Assembly (NCBI GenBank): GCA_963714205.1
Contig: CAVQNQ010000004.1
Span: 930,001 to 994,000 of the forward strand
Direction of reading: 5' to 3'
Source of the DNA: CAVQNQ01 sp963714205
GTDB lineage: Bacteria > Acidobacteriota > Terriglobia > Bryobacterales > Bryobacteraceae
Length of the DNA: 64,000 nt
Below, piece after piece: positions 1 to 7,578 of the stretch. Under the pieces are notes generated by a model. That model did no database searches. It had not been told where the DNA came from and saw only the letters and a list, made by a program, of their open reading frames with translations. Every line of letters starts with the position of its first letter. Position 1 is the stretch's first letter. The position numbers and the translations under genes were made by a program.

Positions 1-860
1 CCCGCACCGATCATCCCGCCTATGAGGTGGTGGTGGTCGATAATGCCAGCACCGATGGAACGCTCGAGTATCTGCAATCGCAGGATTGGATCGAGCTGAT
101 TCCCAATTCCGCCAACCTCGGTTTTGCGCGCGCCAACAACATCGCTCTGCGCCAGCTCAAACCCGGCCACGATGCCGTGCTGCTGAATAACGACATCGAG
201 ATCTCGCAGCCCGACTGGCTTGGGAAGCTTCAGGCAGCCGCCTATGCGGCGGAGGATATCGGGATTGCCGGGTGCCGCCTGGTAGGCGGCGACGGGCTGC
301 TGCGCCATGCCGGAGCGTACCTGCCGGTCGATACTTTTTGGGGGCAGCAGATCGGCGGCGAAGAGCGGGACGTCAATCAGTACAACGACGACCGCGACGT
401 CGAGAGCGTCGTGTTCGCCTGCGCGTACCTTAAGCGCGGTGTCATCGACACGGTCGGGCTGCTGGACGAAGACTATTTCTGCTACTTCGAAGACACCGAT
501 TACTGCCAGCGCGCTCGCGCACAGGGCTTTCGCGTGGTGTGTTCGGGCGGCGCCACGCTGATTCACTACGAGAACGCTTCGACCAAAGCGAATCGTGTCG
601 AGCACAAACCGCTGTTCCTCCGCGGCCAGAAAGTCTTTCGAGCCAAGTGGGAGAAGAAGCTTAGAGCCAGCCGCTATCGGTACTCGCTGGGGTGGCATTC
701 CATCCTGAACTTCCCGACGGGATACGCGATCAGTTCGCGATACCTGGTGTCGGCGCTCGACCAACTGGGCGTGCGTGTTTCCTACCGCTATGCATACGGT
801 CCCGGCACGGTCTTCCCCCCCAGGAGCCGGATTACTCGGGGTCTTACATCGTGGACCTGA
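1..860 (+). CDS. Family 2 glycosyltransferase domain, 5' partial, frameshifted into the next frame
   Basis: The frame is open from the left edge, so the true start lies outside the window. The visible part opens with YEVVVVDNASTDGT, the nucleotide-sugar-binding strand of GT2 enzymes. It continues with an LNNDIEI segment (DxD-like metal and sugar contact) and a CYFEDTDYCQRAR segment, as in GT2 enzymes of rhamnosyl/galactosyl type. It probably transfers a sugar to an O-antigen or exopolysaccharide at the inner face of the membrane. After residue about 265 the frame leaves the family and ends in an unrelated tail (RSRITRGLTSWT). The next domain resumes in another frame at a run of seven C at 815-821. 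One extra C would join the two as a GT2-GT4 protein. Confidence 0.85.
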   Translation, partial: RTDHPAYEVVVVDNASTDGTLEYLQSQDWIELIPNSANLGFARANNIALRQLKPGHDAVLLNNDIEISQPDWLGKLQAAAYAAEDIGIAGCRLVGGDGLLRHAGAYLPVDTFWGQQIGGEERDVNQYNDDRDVESVVFACAYLKRGVIDTVGLLDEDYFCYFEDTDYCQRARAQGFRVVCSGGATLIHYENASTKANRVEHKPLFLRGQKVFRAKWEKKLRASRYRYSLGWHSILNFPTGYAISSRYLVSALDQLGVRVSYRYAYGPGTVFPPRSRITRGLTSWT

Positions 861-1774
861 TCCGCCAAAGAAAGCTCGAGCGTCGGCTCGCGCAGGTCGT
901 GTATGCGCAAGGAAACGTCTTCCAGTCCAATTTTGGCGCCTACAAGATCGGCTTCACGATGCTGGAGACGGACCGCATCCCCGCGGAATGGGTGCGCCAG
1001 GCGAACCTGATGGATGAAGTGTGGACGCCCTCGTCGTTCAACGCCGAAACCTTCCGGCTGAGCGGAGTCAGGCGGCCCATTCACGTCATCCCGTTGGGCG
1101 TCGACCCGGATCACTTCAACCCCAACATCTCCCGGTTCCCGCTGACGGGCGTTTACACTTTCCTGTCGGTATTCGAGTGGGGCGAACGCAAAGCCCCGGA
1201 GGTATTGTTGCGGGCCTTCAATGAGGAGTTTCGCCGCGAAGAGCCGGTCATCCTGCTGGTCAAAGCGATCAACGTAGACCCCGCGGTGAACATCGCCCGC
1301 GATATAGCCGATTTCGGATTGGATCCGGCGGGCGGCCGCATTCACCTGTCGGAGAATCAGGAGGTTCCCACGTACCAGTTGGGCGTGCTCTACCGGTCGG
1401 CGGACTGCTTCGTTTTGCCGACGCGAGGCGAAGGCTGGGGCATGCCGATCATCGAGGCGATGGCCTGCGGACTGCCCGTGATTGCGACATCCTGGAGCGC
1501 GCACTGCGATTTCATGACGCCCGGGAACTCCTATCCGTTGCCCATCGAGGGCCTTGTACCAGCGCGCGCCAAGTGTCCATATTACGAGGGGTCCAAGTGG
1601 GCCGAGCCTTCTTATACCCACCTCCGCCGGCTCATGCGTCACGTATTCGAGAATCCCTCCGAGGCGCGGGCGAAAGGCGAATGCGCGGCCCTGGAAATGC
1701 GGGCCAAATGGACCTGGAACAACGCGGCCGAGAAGATCGTCGAGCGGCTGGAAGGCATTAGAAGGGCAACCTAG
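692..1774 (+). CDS. Family 4 glycosyltransferase domain, 3' part of the frameshifted GT2-GT4 gene
   Basis: The homologous portion starts at about 815 with PPQEPDYSGSYIVDL. Residues before that are the shadow of the upstream GT2 frame. It contains the GT-B fold hallmarks of GT4 enzymes: HVIPLGVDPDHFNP at the domain linker, and then RGEGWGMPIIEAMACGLPVIAT, where the glutamates contact the sugar-nucleotide diphosphate. The stop is at 1772-1774. It most likely forms one polypeptide with the upstream GT2 domain, adding two successive sugars to a surface polysaccharide. There is no promoter or ribosome site at the apparent start, which supports a broken single gene. Function as a GT4 enzyme is well supported; donor and acceptor are unknown. 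Confidence 0.8.
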   Translation: MAFHPELPDGIRDQFAIPGVGARPTGRACFLPLCIRSRHGLPPQEPDYSGSYIVDLIRQRKLERRLAQVVYAQGNVFQSNFGAYKIGFTMLETDRIPAEWVRQANLMDEVWTPSSFNAETFRLSGVRRPIHVIPLGVDPDHFNPNISRFPLTGVYTFLSVFEWGERKAPEVLLRAFNEEFRREEPVILLVKAINVDPAVNIARDIADFGLDPAGGRIHLSENQEVPTYQLGVLYRSADCFVLPTRGEGWGMPIIEAMACGLPVIATSWSAHCDFMTPGNSYPLPIEGLVPARAKCPYYEGSKWAEPSYTHLRRLMRHVFENPSEARAKGECAALEMRAKWTWNNAAEKIVERLEGIRRAT

Positions 1775-1824
1775 GCCGTCTATCGGAGTGGGTCCGGCCG
1801 CAGGAGAGAGCACCAGACCTATGC

Positions 1825-1830
1825 TAGAAT
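1825..1830 (+). promoter_or_regulatory. -10-like hexamer TAGAAT before the large membrane protein
   Basis: TAGAAT lies 14 bases before the ATG at 1845 and no Shine-Dalgarno is present between them. It is compatible with a very short leader. No convincing -35 was seen, so this is only a candidate. Confidence 0.25.
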
Positions 1831-1844
1831 GGCTCGCTTGAATC

Positions 1845-3896
1845 ATGCCAAAGTCTGCGGGCCGGCCGCGTAATCGGAAGGCACCCCGACCACGCCCGGT
1901 AGTTGAAGTGCCCGGAGTTTCGGTTATTCCCGACAGCGCTCCGGTTGTTTACCGTGGTCGGTTCGTTTTCGTTGCGTCGATAACGTGCGCATTTGCCCTG
2001 CTCGTATTTTTCCGCGATTTTGTATTCTCCCGTTTCACCTGGATTGCTGCGGACATCGGCGATGGCCGCCTGGCAATCGCGATCCTCGAGCATTGGTGGG
2101 CGGTAGCCCATCATAAAGCCTGGCTTCTGTCGCCTAATTTCTTCTGGCCGGAGCGTGGCGTCTTAGGTTATAGCGACGCCCTCGGGTTGTTTGCGGTGCC
2201 CTATTCGGTCGCGCGCGCGTTTGGGCTGGACCGGTATCTTGCTTTCGAGTCCACTCTGGTAGCGGTGCAGGCGATCGGCTTCGCTTCCATGACGTGGTTA
2301 TTGCGGTCCTTCCTCCGGACCAGCGCAGCCGTTGCGCTGGTGGGATCGGTGCTATTTACGCTGGCGAATATCTGCTACGCAACCGCGCTTAGCACTCACG
2401 TGCAGCTCATGACGGTCGCTTTCTGTCCTTTGCTCGCCGCCTTGGTGTGCGATAGCCGCCGAGCCCGCGTCCTTGGCCTTACAACGAGGTGCTCCTGTTC
2501 GGCCGCGGGCGCGGGGACGCTGTTGGGTCTGATTTTATTTACGTCTTTTTATATTGGCTGGTTCACCGTTCTCTTTGCCGCTGTAACAGGCGCCGCGTGG
2601 CTGGCCGGAGTAATCATGCGCGATGGAGCCGCCGCGGCAAGGTCGAGCTGGACGCGAGCGGTAGCGGATTCCTGGCGCCCGTGCGCGGTTGGCGCGGCAG
2701 CCTTTGCTTTGTCGTTGGCGCCGTTTGCGCTCACTTACATTCCGGCGCTTCAGGCCACCGGGGGCCGTCCGTTCGCCGACACCTTCTCGTATATGGCGGG
2801 CCCCCTGGACACGATCAACGTCGGTCCGCGGAATCTCCTATGGGGCCCCCTACTCGAACCGCTTTTTGCCGCCATCCGCCAGCGCGTAGCAGAAGGAGAG
2901 CACCAGGTGGGTTGGCCGCCCTTAATTCTGCTCGTGACAAGTTGGGCCGCCATTCATGGACTGGGCGGGCTCGGACGCCCCAAGCCGGGACAGCCGGCTG
3001 ACCTGAGACGATTTCTCGCCATCGTTCTGGCTTTCTCAGCGGGGCTGCTCTGGTTCGTATCTCTGAATATCGGTGGTCACAGTCTTTGGATCCTGGTGTT
3101 CAGATTTGTGCCGGGTGCGGCAGCGATTCGTGTGCCGGAACGAATTGCACTCGTACTGAATGTGGCCGTCATCCTCGTCGTGTGCACGGCGCTTGATCGG
3201 TTGAGAGTGGGAAAGAGCGGCCTCCGAGCCACCGCCTTCTGGTGCTTGAGCGCCTTGCTGATTGTCGAGCAACTCAACCTCGTACAGACCCACAGGATCG
3301 ACCGCCGGGCCGAGCGCGAGATATTTGCGAAGGTGCAGAAACCGCCTCTGGGTTGCCGCGCATTCTTTCTCTCGAACGCGGCCTCGCCGGCTCGTCCATT
3401 CTTTTCCAATCAGATCGACGCCATGCTCGTTGCACGGGATACCGGCCTGCCAACTCTCAACGGCTACAGCGGATGGACTCCCTCGGGATGGTCCCTGAAC
3501 TTCTTGGATGCGTCCTACTCTCTCCATGTGAGGGAGTGGGCGGTAGAGCACAACATTGCGCACGATCTGTGTAGCCTTGACTTGCGCGATGGCTCCTGGA
3601 ACATGCCTGGCCCGGTTTCCGAGAGTGCTGCGACGATCGACATAGGCACGAGCCAGGCAAGGCACTGGCGGGTCACAGGCGCGGGCGCGAGGAATGCCCC
3701 GTCGCTGGGCCCAGGGGCTCGATCAGTATTAGCAGCACAGGAGATGCATCAGGAGCAATTATCGAGGGCGGGAGCCTGGCTCGTTTCAATGGCTTCTGGA
3801 TGGCTACGGACCAGTTCGTTATTCCTGCTGGCGCGAGGCATATGGTGCTTTCGTTTTCTGACTTTAACGCGGACGATCGGGCGGTGCTCGAGCTGA
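1845..3896 (+). CDS. Large polytopic membrane protein, glycosyltransferase-like, with a C-terminal PEP-CTERM-type ectodomain (frameshifted)
   Basis: A basic proline-rich N-terminus is followed by about ten hydrophobic segments between residues 40 and 480. Between them lie long loops typical of membrane glycosyltransferases of the GT-C/YfhO type, for example AAIRVPERIALVLNVAVILVV near residue 430. A soluble part follows (FFLSNAASPARPFFSNQ). At codon 594 (base 3624) the protein becomes SAATIDIGT, the same motif that begins the mature part of the PEP-CTERM protein encoded convergently at 4399-5148. The frame then diverges at CCCC 3697-3700. One added C restores the paralogous domain up to a stop at 4207, giving a protein of about 787 residues. 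The tail after residue 618 in this frame is therefore probably artefactual. The enzymatic role is unproven. Confidence 0.65.
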   Translation: MPKSAGRPRNRKAPRPRPVVEVPGVSVIPDSAPVVYRGRFVFVASITCAFALLVFFRDFVFSRFTWIAADIGDGRLAIAILEHWWAVAHHKAWLLSPNFFWPERGVLGYSDALGLFAVPYSVARAFGLDRYLAFESTLVAVQAIGFASMTWLLRSFLRTSAAVALVGSVLFTLANICYATALSTHVQLMTVAFCPLLAALVCDSRRARVLGLTTRCSCSAAGAGTLLGLILFTSFYIGWFTVLFAAVTGAAWLAGVIMRDGAAAARSSWTRAVADSWRPCAVGAAAFALSLAPFALTYIPALQATGGRPFADTFSYMAGPLDTINVGPRNLLWGPLLEPLFAAIRQRVAEGEHQVGWPPLILLVTSWAAIHGLGGLGRPKPGQPADLRRFLAIVLAFSAGLLWFVSLNIGGHSLWILVFRFVPGAAAIRVPERIALVLNVAVILVVCTALDRLRVGKSGLRATAFWCLSALLIVEQLNLVQTHRIDRRAEREIFAKVQKPPLGCRAFFLSNAASPARPFFSNQIDAMLVARDTGLPTLNGYSGWTPSGWSLNFLDASYSLHVREWAVEHNIAHDLCSLDLRDGSWNMPGPVSESAATIDIGTSQARHWRVTGAGARNAPSLGPGARSVLAAQEMHQEQLSRAGAWLVSMASGWLRTSSLFLLARGIWCFRFLTLTRTIGRCSS

Positions 3897-4207
3897 ACGG
3901 GAATATAATCGGCAATACGGCGATCAACGGCGGCTCGGGTCCGGGCGTGATGTGTTTCACGCCTTCCACCCCGTGCCCGCCTTACAGGTTTACGCCCGCC
4001 ACTAAGGGCACAGTAACGTCAAATTTCGTTACGGGACTTAACACCCTAACGATTTTTGTGAACAACACCGGCACGGCTAGCGTCGCCTCTCCCATAGAAG
4101 GGCTCAGGGGCACGGACTCGACAGCCGCGCAACTGAGTGGGTGGGTCACCTTCGAGACGAACGGTGTTGCGAATCCCGGATCGTCGTCTGGTCCAGCGCC
4201 GAACTAG
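3701..4207 (+). pseudogene. Out-of-frame 3' part: PEP-CTERM-type ectodomain lacking the sorting anchor
   Basis: Read in the frame of the stop at 4205-4207, this stretch gives GSISISSTG..., FNADDRAVLELNG, AINGGSGPGVMCF, FVNNTGT and GWVTFETN. Each has a counterpart in the PEP-CTERM protein on the opposite strand (LAADDRAVLELNG, AINGGSGSGVMCF, FVNNTGT, GDVTYQSS). Where the paralogue has TPEPGSWSF and a membrane segment, this copy has NPGSSSGPAPN and stops, so the exosortase motif and anchor are missing. It has no start or signal peptide of its own and reads as the C-terminal domain of the upstream membrane protein. Alternatively it is a decayed duplicate fused by chance. Confidence 0.7.
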
Positions 4208-4318
4208 GCGCTACGCCACCAGCGGTGCTAGATTCGGGGATAAGGCGTGGTCCCGAAGGAAAATGCCAGGTTGGCAAGAGAGGAAAGCCCCAGCGGGATT
4301 GCATCCCAGAGACACAAA

Positions 4319-4351
4319 GGCGAACACTAGGAGACACACCTAATGTTCGCC
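4319..4351 (-). terminator. Hairpin terminator candidate between the convergent genes
   Basis: The arms are GGCGAACACTAGG (4319-4331) and CCTAATGTTCGCC (4339-4351). They pair over 13 positions with one G-T, around a 7-base loop. On the minus strand the stem is followed by TTTGTGTCTC, so it best serves the leftward PEP-CTERM gene. It may also stop rightward transcription. Confidence 0.5.
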
Positions 4352-4398
4352 CCTCAGAGGACCAAACTGTCGATGCGACGACTCCTTCCGCTCCAGCC

Positions 4399-5148
4399 TT
4401 ATGCCGAACGACGCCTCAGTAGTCCGATGGCTGTCGACCCAAGGCCCAGCAGAATGAAAGACCACGACCCAGGCTCTGGGGTGGTGGAACTCTGGTAGGT
4501 AACATCCCCGACCAACTGTACGGCCGTGGCGTCTCCACCGCTCAGCCCCACGTAACTGGGTGCATACGCGGCCTCTAACTGTGAGGTTATGTTACCCGTG
4601 CCGGTGTTGTTGACAAAAACCTGGAGGGTGTAAGTCGTGCCAGCAGTCAGGGTAATTGTGCCACTGGTTGTCGGCGTCCAGGTGAAAGACCCGCAATTGG
4701 TGGAATACGAGAAGCACATCACGCCCGATCCCGAGCCGCCATTAATGGCCTGATCCCCGATTTGGGTTCCGTTCAGTTCGAGGACCGCCCGGTCGTCCGC
4801 AGCCAAGTTGGAAAACGCCAGGCTAGCGCTTGTCGCCCCAGAAGGAATAGCGAACGTCAACGTAGCCTCCCACCAGCCATTGAAATTCGCATTGGTCACG
4901 GCTGAATTAAAGAAAGTTCCCGTCCCCTTTCCGCTGGTGTCTACGCTGATCAATCCGCTGGGGCCAACCGCAGTCCCGGTCGCGGTCGCGGCGGCGCCCC
5001 CATATCCGTATCCAGCCGTGATCGACCAATTACTGAGATTCGCTGCGTCCGTTCCAATGTCAATCGTGGCGGCACTTGCTGCCAACGCCAGCACCATTAA
5101 AAGGAGCACTACCCGCGCTCCCGTTCTGCTCACTCTTCTGCTCGACAT
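4399..5148 (-). CDS. PEP-CTERM sorting domain protein
   Basis: The chosen start gives MSSRRVSRTGARVVLLLMVL, a basic n-region and hydrophobic core ending in ALAASA, i.e. a signal peptide. The ribosome site GGAGAG lies five bases upstream of that ATG, whereas a longer reading has none. The mature part (about 200 residues) is rich in Thr, Ser, Gly and Asn and predicted to be beta-rich. The last 27 residues are TTPEPGSWSFILLGLGST..., then a short hydrophobic stretch and RRRSA. This is the tripartite PEP-CTERM signal recognised by an exosortase (EpsH/XrtA family), which anchors or releases proteins in the envelope with exopolysaccharide. No exosortase gene is in the window. A related domain is fused to the upstream membrane protein. 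Confidence 0.9.
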   Translation of the reverse strand: MSSRRVSRTGARVVLLLMVLALAASAATIDIGTDAANLSNWSITAGYGYGGAAATATGTAVGPSGLISVDTSGKGTGTFFNSAVTNANFNGWWEATLTFAIPSGATSASLAFSNLAADDRAVLELNGTQIGDQAINGGSGSGVMCFSYSTNCGSFTWTPTTSGTITLTAGTTYTLQVFVNNTGTGNITSQLEAAYAPSYVGLSGGDATAVQLVGDVTYQSSTTPEPGSWSFILLGLGSTAIGLLRRRSA

Positions 5149-5272
5149 TTGATCTCTCCGTTCGTCCCGCAAATCGGGTAACTGGACAGCGTTACCTCTT
5201 TGGTTTTCAAGGTTAGTATATACCAAACGCCTCAAGGCAATGTGAGTATACAACGGATTATCTTGAATTTTT

Positions 5273-5282
5273 GTACTAGTAC
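5273..5282. promoter_or_regulatory. Palindrome GTACTAGTAC upstream of the PEP-CTERM gene
   Basis: This 10-base perfect palindrome sits in the AT-rich leader region of the leftward PEP-CTERM gene. The inner TACTAG/CTAGTA half-sites recur at 5358-5374. It is a possible operator; the binding protein is unknown. Confidence 0.3.
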
Positions 5283-5305
5283 TCGAGAATACAGAGATAT
5301 GCTGC

Positions 5306-5315
5306 CAAACGTTTG
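5306..5315. promoter_or_regulatory. CAAACGTTTG palindrome, LacI-type operator-like
   Basis: The perfect 10-base palindrome CAAACGTTTG is centred on CG at 5310/5311, within TGCCAAACGTTTGCA. The core AAACGTTT is the hallmark of LacI/GalR-family operators. It lies about 160 bases upstream of the PEP-CTERM start. No LacI-family gene is in the window. Confidence 0.3.
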
Positions 5316-5357
5316 CAAAACCTGTTATCGGGTAGGTATGAGCCCAAAATATGAGAG

Positions 5358-5374
5358 TACTAGACGTGCTAGTA
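5358..5374 (-). repeat. Inverted repeat TACTAG-N5-CTAGTA just past rho
   Basis: Perfect 6-base arms around ACGTG lie 6 bases beyond the rho stop. The stem is too weak for a convincing intrinsic terminator. It shares half-sites with the palindrome at 5273-5282, so it may be a second regulatory site for the PEP-CTERM gene. Confidence 0.25.
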
Positions 5375-5379
5375 GCTCG

Positions 5380-6996
5380 CTAACCGCTCATCGACCCCAG
5401 GAATTCGGCATTCGTGCGGGTCTTGCCCAGCTTGTCGAGCAGCAGTTCCATGGTTTCCACCGGAGAAAGCGGGTTCAGCACCTTGCGGAGAATCCACACC
5501 CGGTTGAGCTCCTCCTTGGGCAAGAGCAGCTCTTCTTTGCGGGTCCCGCTCTTGTTGATGTCGATGGCCGGGAAGACGCGCTTATCCACTAGTTTGCGCT
5601 CCAGGTGGATCTCCATGTTTCCAGTGCCCTTGAACTCCTCGAAGATCACGTCGTCCATGCGGCTGCCGGTATCGATCAGGGCCGTGGCGATAATGGTCAG
5701 CGAGCCGCCCTCCTCGATGTTGCGGGCCGCGCCGAAGAATCGCTTGGGCCGCTGCAAGGCGTTCGAGTCCACGCCGCCGGAGAGCACCTTGCCCGAAGGC
5801 GGCACGATGGTGTTGTAGGCCCGCGCCAGGCGCGTGATCGAATCCAGCAGGATCACTACGTCGCGCTTGTGCTCCACCAGCCGTTTGGCTTTCTCGATCA
5901 CCATTTCGGCGACCTGCACATGTCGGGTGGCAGGCTCGTCGAATGTCGAGCTGATGACTTCGCCGCGCACGCTGCGCTGCATGTCGGTAACTTCTTCCGG
6001 ACGCTCGTCGATGAGCAGCACGATGAGGGTAACTTCGGGATGGTTGGTGGTGATCGAGTTGGCGATGCTCTGCAACAGCATGGTCTTGCCGGTGCGCGGC
6101 GGCGAAACGATCAGCCCGCGCTGCCCCTTCCCGATGGGCGTCAGCAAATCCATCACGCGGCCCGAATAATTCTCGCGAAGGGTCTCCAGCTTGAGACGCA
6201 GGTTGGGATAGAGCGGCGTGAGGTTATCGAAGAAGATCTTGTTGCGGGCCTCTTCGGGCGGCTCGAAGTTGATGGCGTCCACCTTAATCAGGGCGAAATA
6301 ACGCTCGCCCTCCTTGGGCGGGCGGATCTGTCCCGAGATGGTGTCGCCGGTGCGCAGGTCGAAGCGGCGGATCTGGGAGGGCGAAACGTAGACGTCGTCG
6401 GGTCCCGGAAGGTAGTTGTACTCGGGCGCGCGCAGGAAGCCGAAACCGTCCGGCAGGCACTCGAGGACGCCCTCGGAGAAAATCAGGCCGCTCTTTTCCG
6501 CCTGGGTTTGCAGAATTTTGAAAATCAGCTCCTGCTTGCGCAGGCCGGCCGCGCCGGCAATCCCCATATCCTTAGCCACCTGGTTGAGCTTCTGGATGCT
6601 CATGTCCTTCAGCTCGACCAGGTCGAGGGTCGGGGTGCCGTTCTTGATCCCCTGCGCTCCCTGCGGTTTGCGACGGTGCGGCCCGGTTATGCCGACCGCC
6701 TGGGACAGATCGGGCGCCGGAGCCGCGGGTGGCGGCGCGGCGGGCGGATCGGCGGGCTTGGCCTCGGCGGCCGGTGGCGGCGGGGCGGCCACTCTCACAG
6801 GCCGGTCGGGCCTGTCGGCGCGGTCGCTGCGCTCGGTTTTCTCCCCAACTGTATCGGAGGAGCTGTTCCCGGCGGCGTCGCGCGGGACAGCGTTTTCGCG
6901 GACAGGCTTTTCAGCCGGCTTTTCGGTGGGCTTTTCAGGTTTATCCTGTGGCGGGACGTTTCCTACCGTAGAAGTGTTGTCGATATTGCTTGCCAA
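5380..6996 (-). CDS. rho: Transcription termination factor Rho
   Basis: Rho is the hexameric RNA-dependent ATPase that ends untranslated transcripts. A TTG start at 6996 is chosen because GGGAGTGAGGG precedes it and no ATG fits. It overlaps the end of engB by 34 bases. The first about 115 residues are low-complexity (K/E/P, then Pro-Ala rich), an N-terminal extension seen in several phyla. Then come the Rho N-terminal domain (LKDMSIQKLNQVAKDMG), the cold-shock RNA-binding domain (GFGFLRAPEYNYLPGPDD), Walker A SPPRTGKT (Lys about 304), Walker B VILLDSITRLARAYN and the R-loop region. The C-terminus EFLGSMSG is complete. It is last in the tig-clpX-lon-engB-rho run. Confidence 0.96.
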   Translation of the reverse strand: MASNIDNTSTVGNVPPQDKPEKPTEKPAEKPVRENAVPRDAAGNSSSDTVGEKTERSDRADRPDRPVRVAAPPPPAAEAKPADPPAAPPPAAPAPDLSQAVGITGPHRRKPQGAQGIKNGTPTLDLVELKDMSIQKLNQVAKDMGIAGAAGLRKQELIFKILQTQAEKSGLIFSEGVLECLPDGFGFLRAPEYNYLPGPDDVYVSPSQIRRFDLRTGDTISGQIRPPKEGERYFALIKVDAINFEPPEEARNKIFFDNLTPLYPNLRLKLETLRENYSGRVMDLLTPIGKGQRGLIVSPPRTGKTMLLQSIANSITTNHPEVTLIVLLIDERPEEVTDMQRSVRGEVISSTFDEPATRHVQVAEMVIEKAKRLVEHKRDVVILLDSITRLARAYNTIVPPSGKVLSGGVDSNALQRPKRFFGAARNIEEGGSLTIIATALIDTGSRMDDVIFEEFKGTGNMEIHLERKLVDKRVFPAIDINKSGTRKEELLLPKEELNRVWILRKVLNPLSPVETMELLLDKLGKTRTNAEFLGSMSG

Positions 6997-7553
6997 AGTT
7001 CCCTCACTCCCCGGCCCGTAACGGCCGAGAACGACAGCGGTTCGGCGCCTTCCTTGCGGATGGCCGCGAGCCCGCGCTCTTGCTCGCATCGATTCGATTT
7101 GTCGATCTTTGTGGCGACTACCAGGTATTGTCTGTCATGGTACTCGAGCCACCGCTTGAGGTCCAGATCTTTGTCCATCCATCCGCGGCGGATATCCAGT
7201 ATCACGCAGGAGAGCTTCAGGGTCTCCCTATTTTCCAGATAAGATTCAACCAGTTTTTTCCATCCGAGGGCCTGCTCGCGCGGCCCTCGCGCGTAACCAT
7301 AACCCGGCAGATCGACGAGACTGAACGCTTCATCGACCCGGTAAAAATTAATGGTCGCCGTCCGCCCCGGCGTGCCGCTGGTGAAAGCCAGCCCCTTTTG
7401 CCCCGTCAGGGCATTGATCAAGCTGGACTTCCCAACATTGCTCCGGCCTAAAAACGCGACCTCCGGAAGCCGCCCGGCCGGAAACTCCCCCGGCGTGCCC
7501 GAACTGACCACAAATTCCGCTCTCACACTGTCTACCCGCTCCGGTGGCCTCAC
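6963..7553 (-). CDS. engB: Ribosome biogenesis GTPase EngB (YsxC/YihA)
   Basis: EngB is an essential small GTPase for 50S subunit assembly. G1 is GRSNVGKSS, the switch II/G3 is DLPGYGYA, G4 is TKID and G5 lies near SFSAVTG. The total length of about 196 residues equals the family norm. The start is uncertain. GTG at 7553 avoids overlap with lon. GTG at 7526 also fits, since the homologous region (AEFVVSSGTPGEFP) begins right there. A longer reading into lon is possible but not needed. The 3' end overlaps rho by 34 bases, implying translational coupling. Confidence 0.93.
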   Translation of the reverse strand: MRPPERVDSVRAEFVVSSGTPGEFPAGRLPEVAFLGRSNVGKSSLINALTGQKGLAFTSGTPGRTATINFYRVDEAFSLVDLPGYGYARGPREQALGWKKLVESYLENRETLKLSCVILDIRRGWMDKDLDLKRWLEYHDRQYLVVATKIDKSNRCEQERGLAAIRKEGAEPLSFSAVTGRGVRELWQAISTTLLR

Positions 7554-7578
7554 GGCGCGGGGATCGTCATACGCGTCC

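Larger units (their letters stand above)
3624..5094. repeat. Inverted paralogous pair of ectodomain-coding sequences
   Basis: Coding sequence at 3624-4207 (plus) and 4399-5094 (minus) encodes two versions of the same roughly 200-residue domain in convergent orientation, separated by about 190 bases. In the best-conserved 90 bases (around 3868 and around 4800) most positions match after reverse complementing. This shows an old inverted duplication, not a recent one. Confidence 0.7.

Noticed and set aside
5605..7242. 545-codon frame antisense to rho
   Set aside because: Shadow of rho; no recognisable motif.
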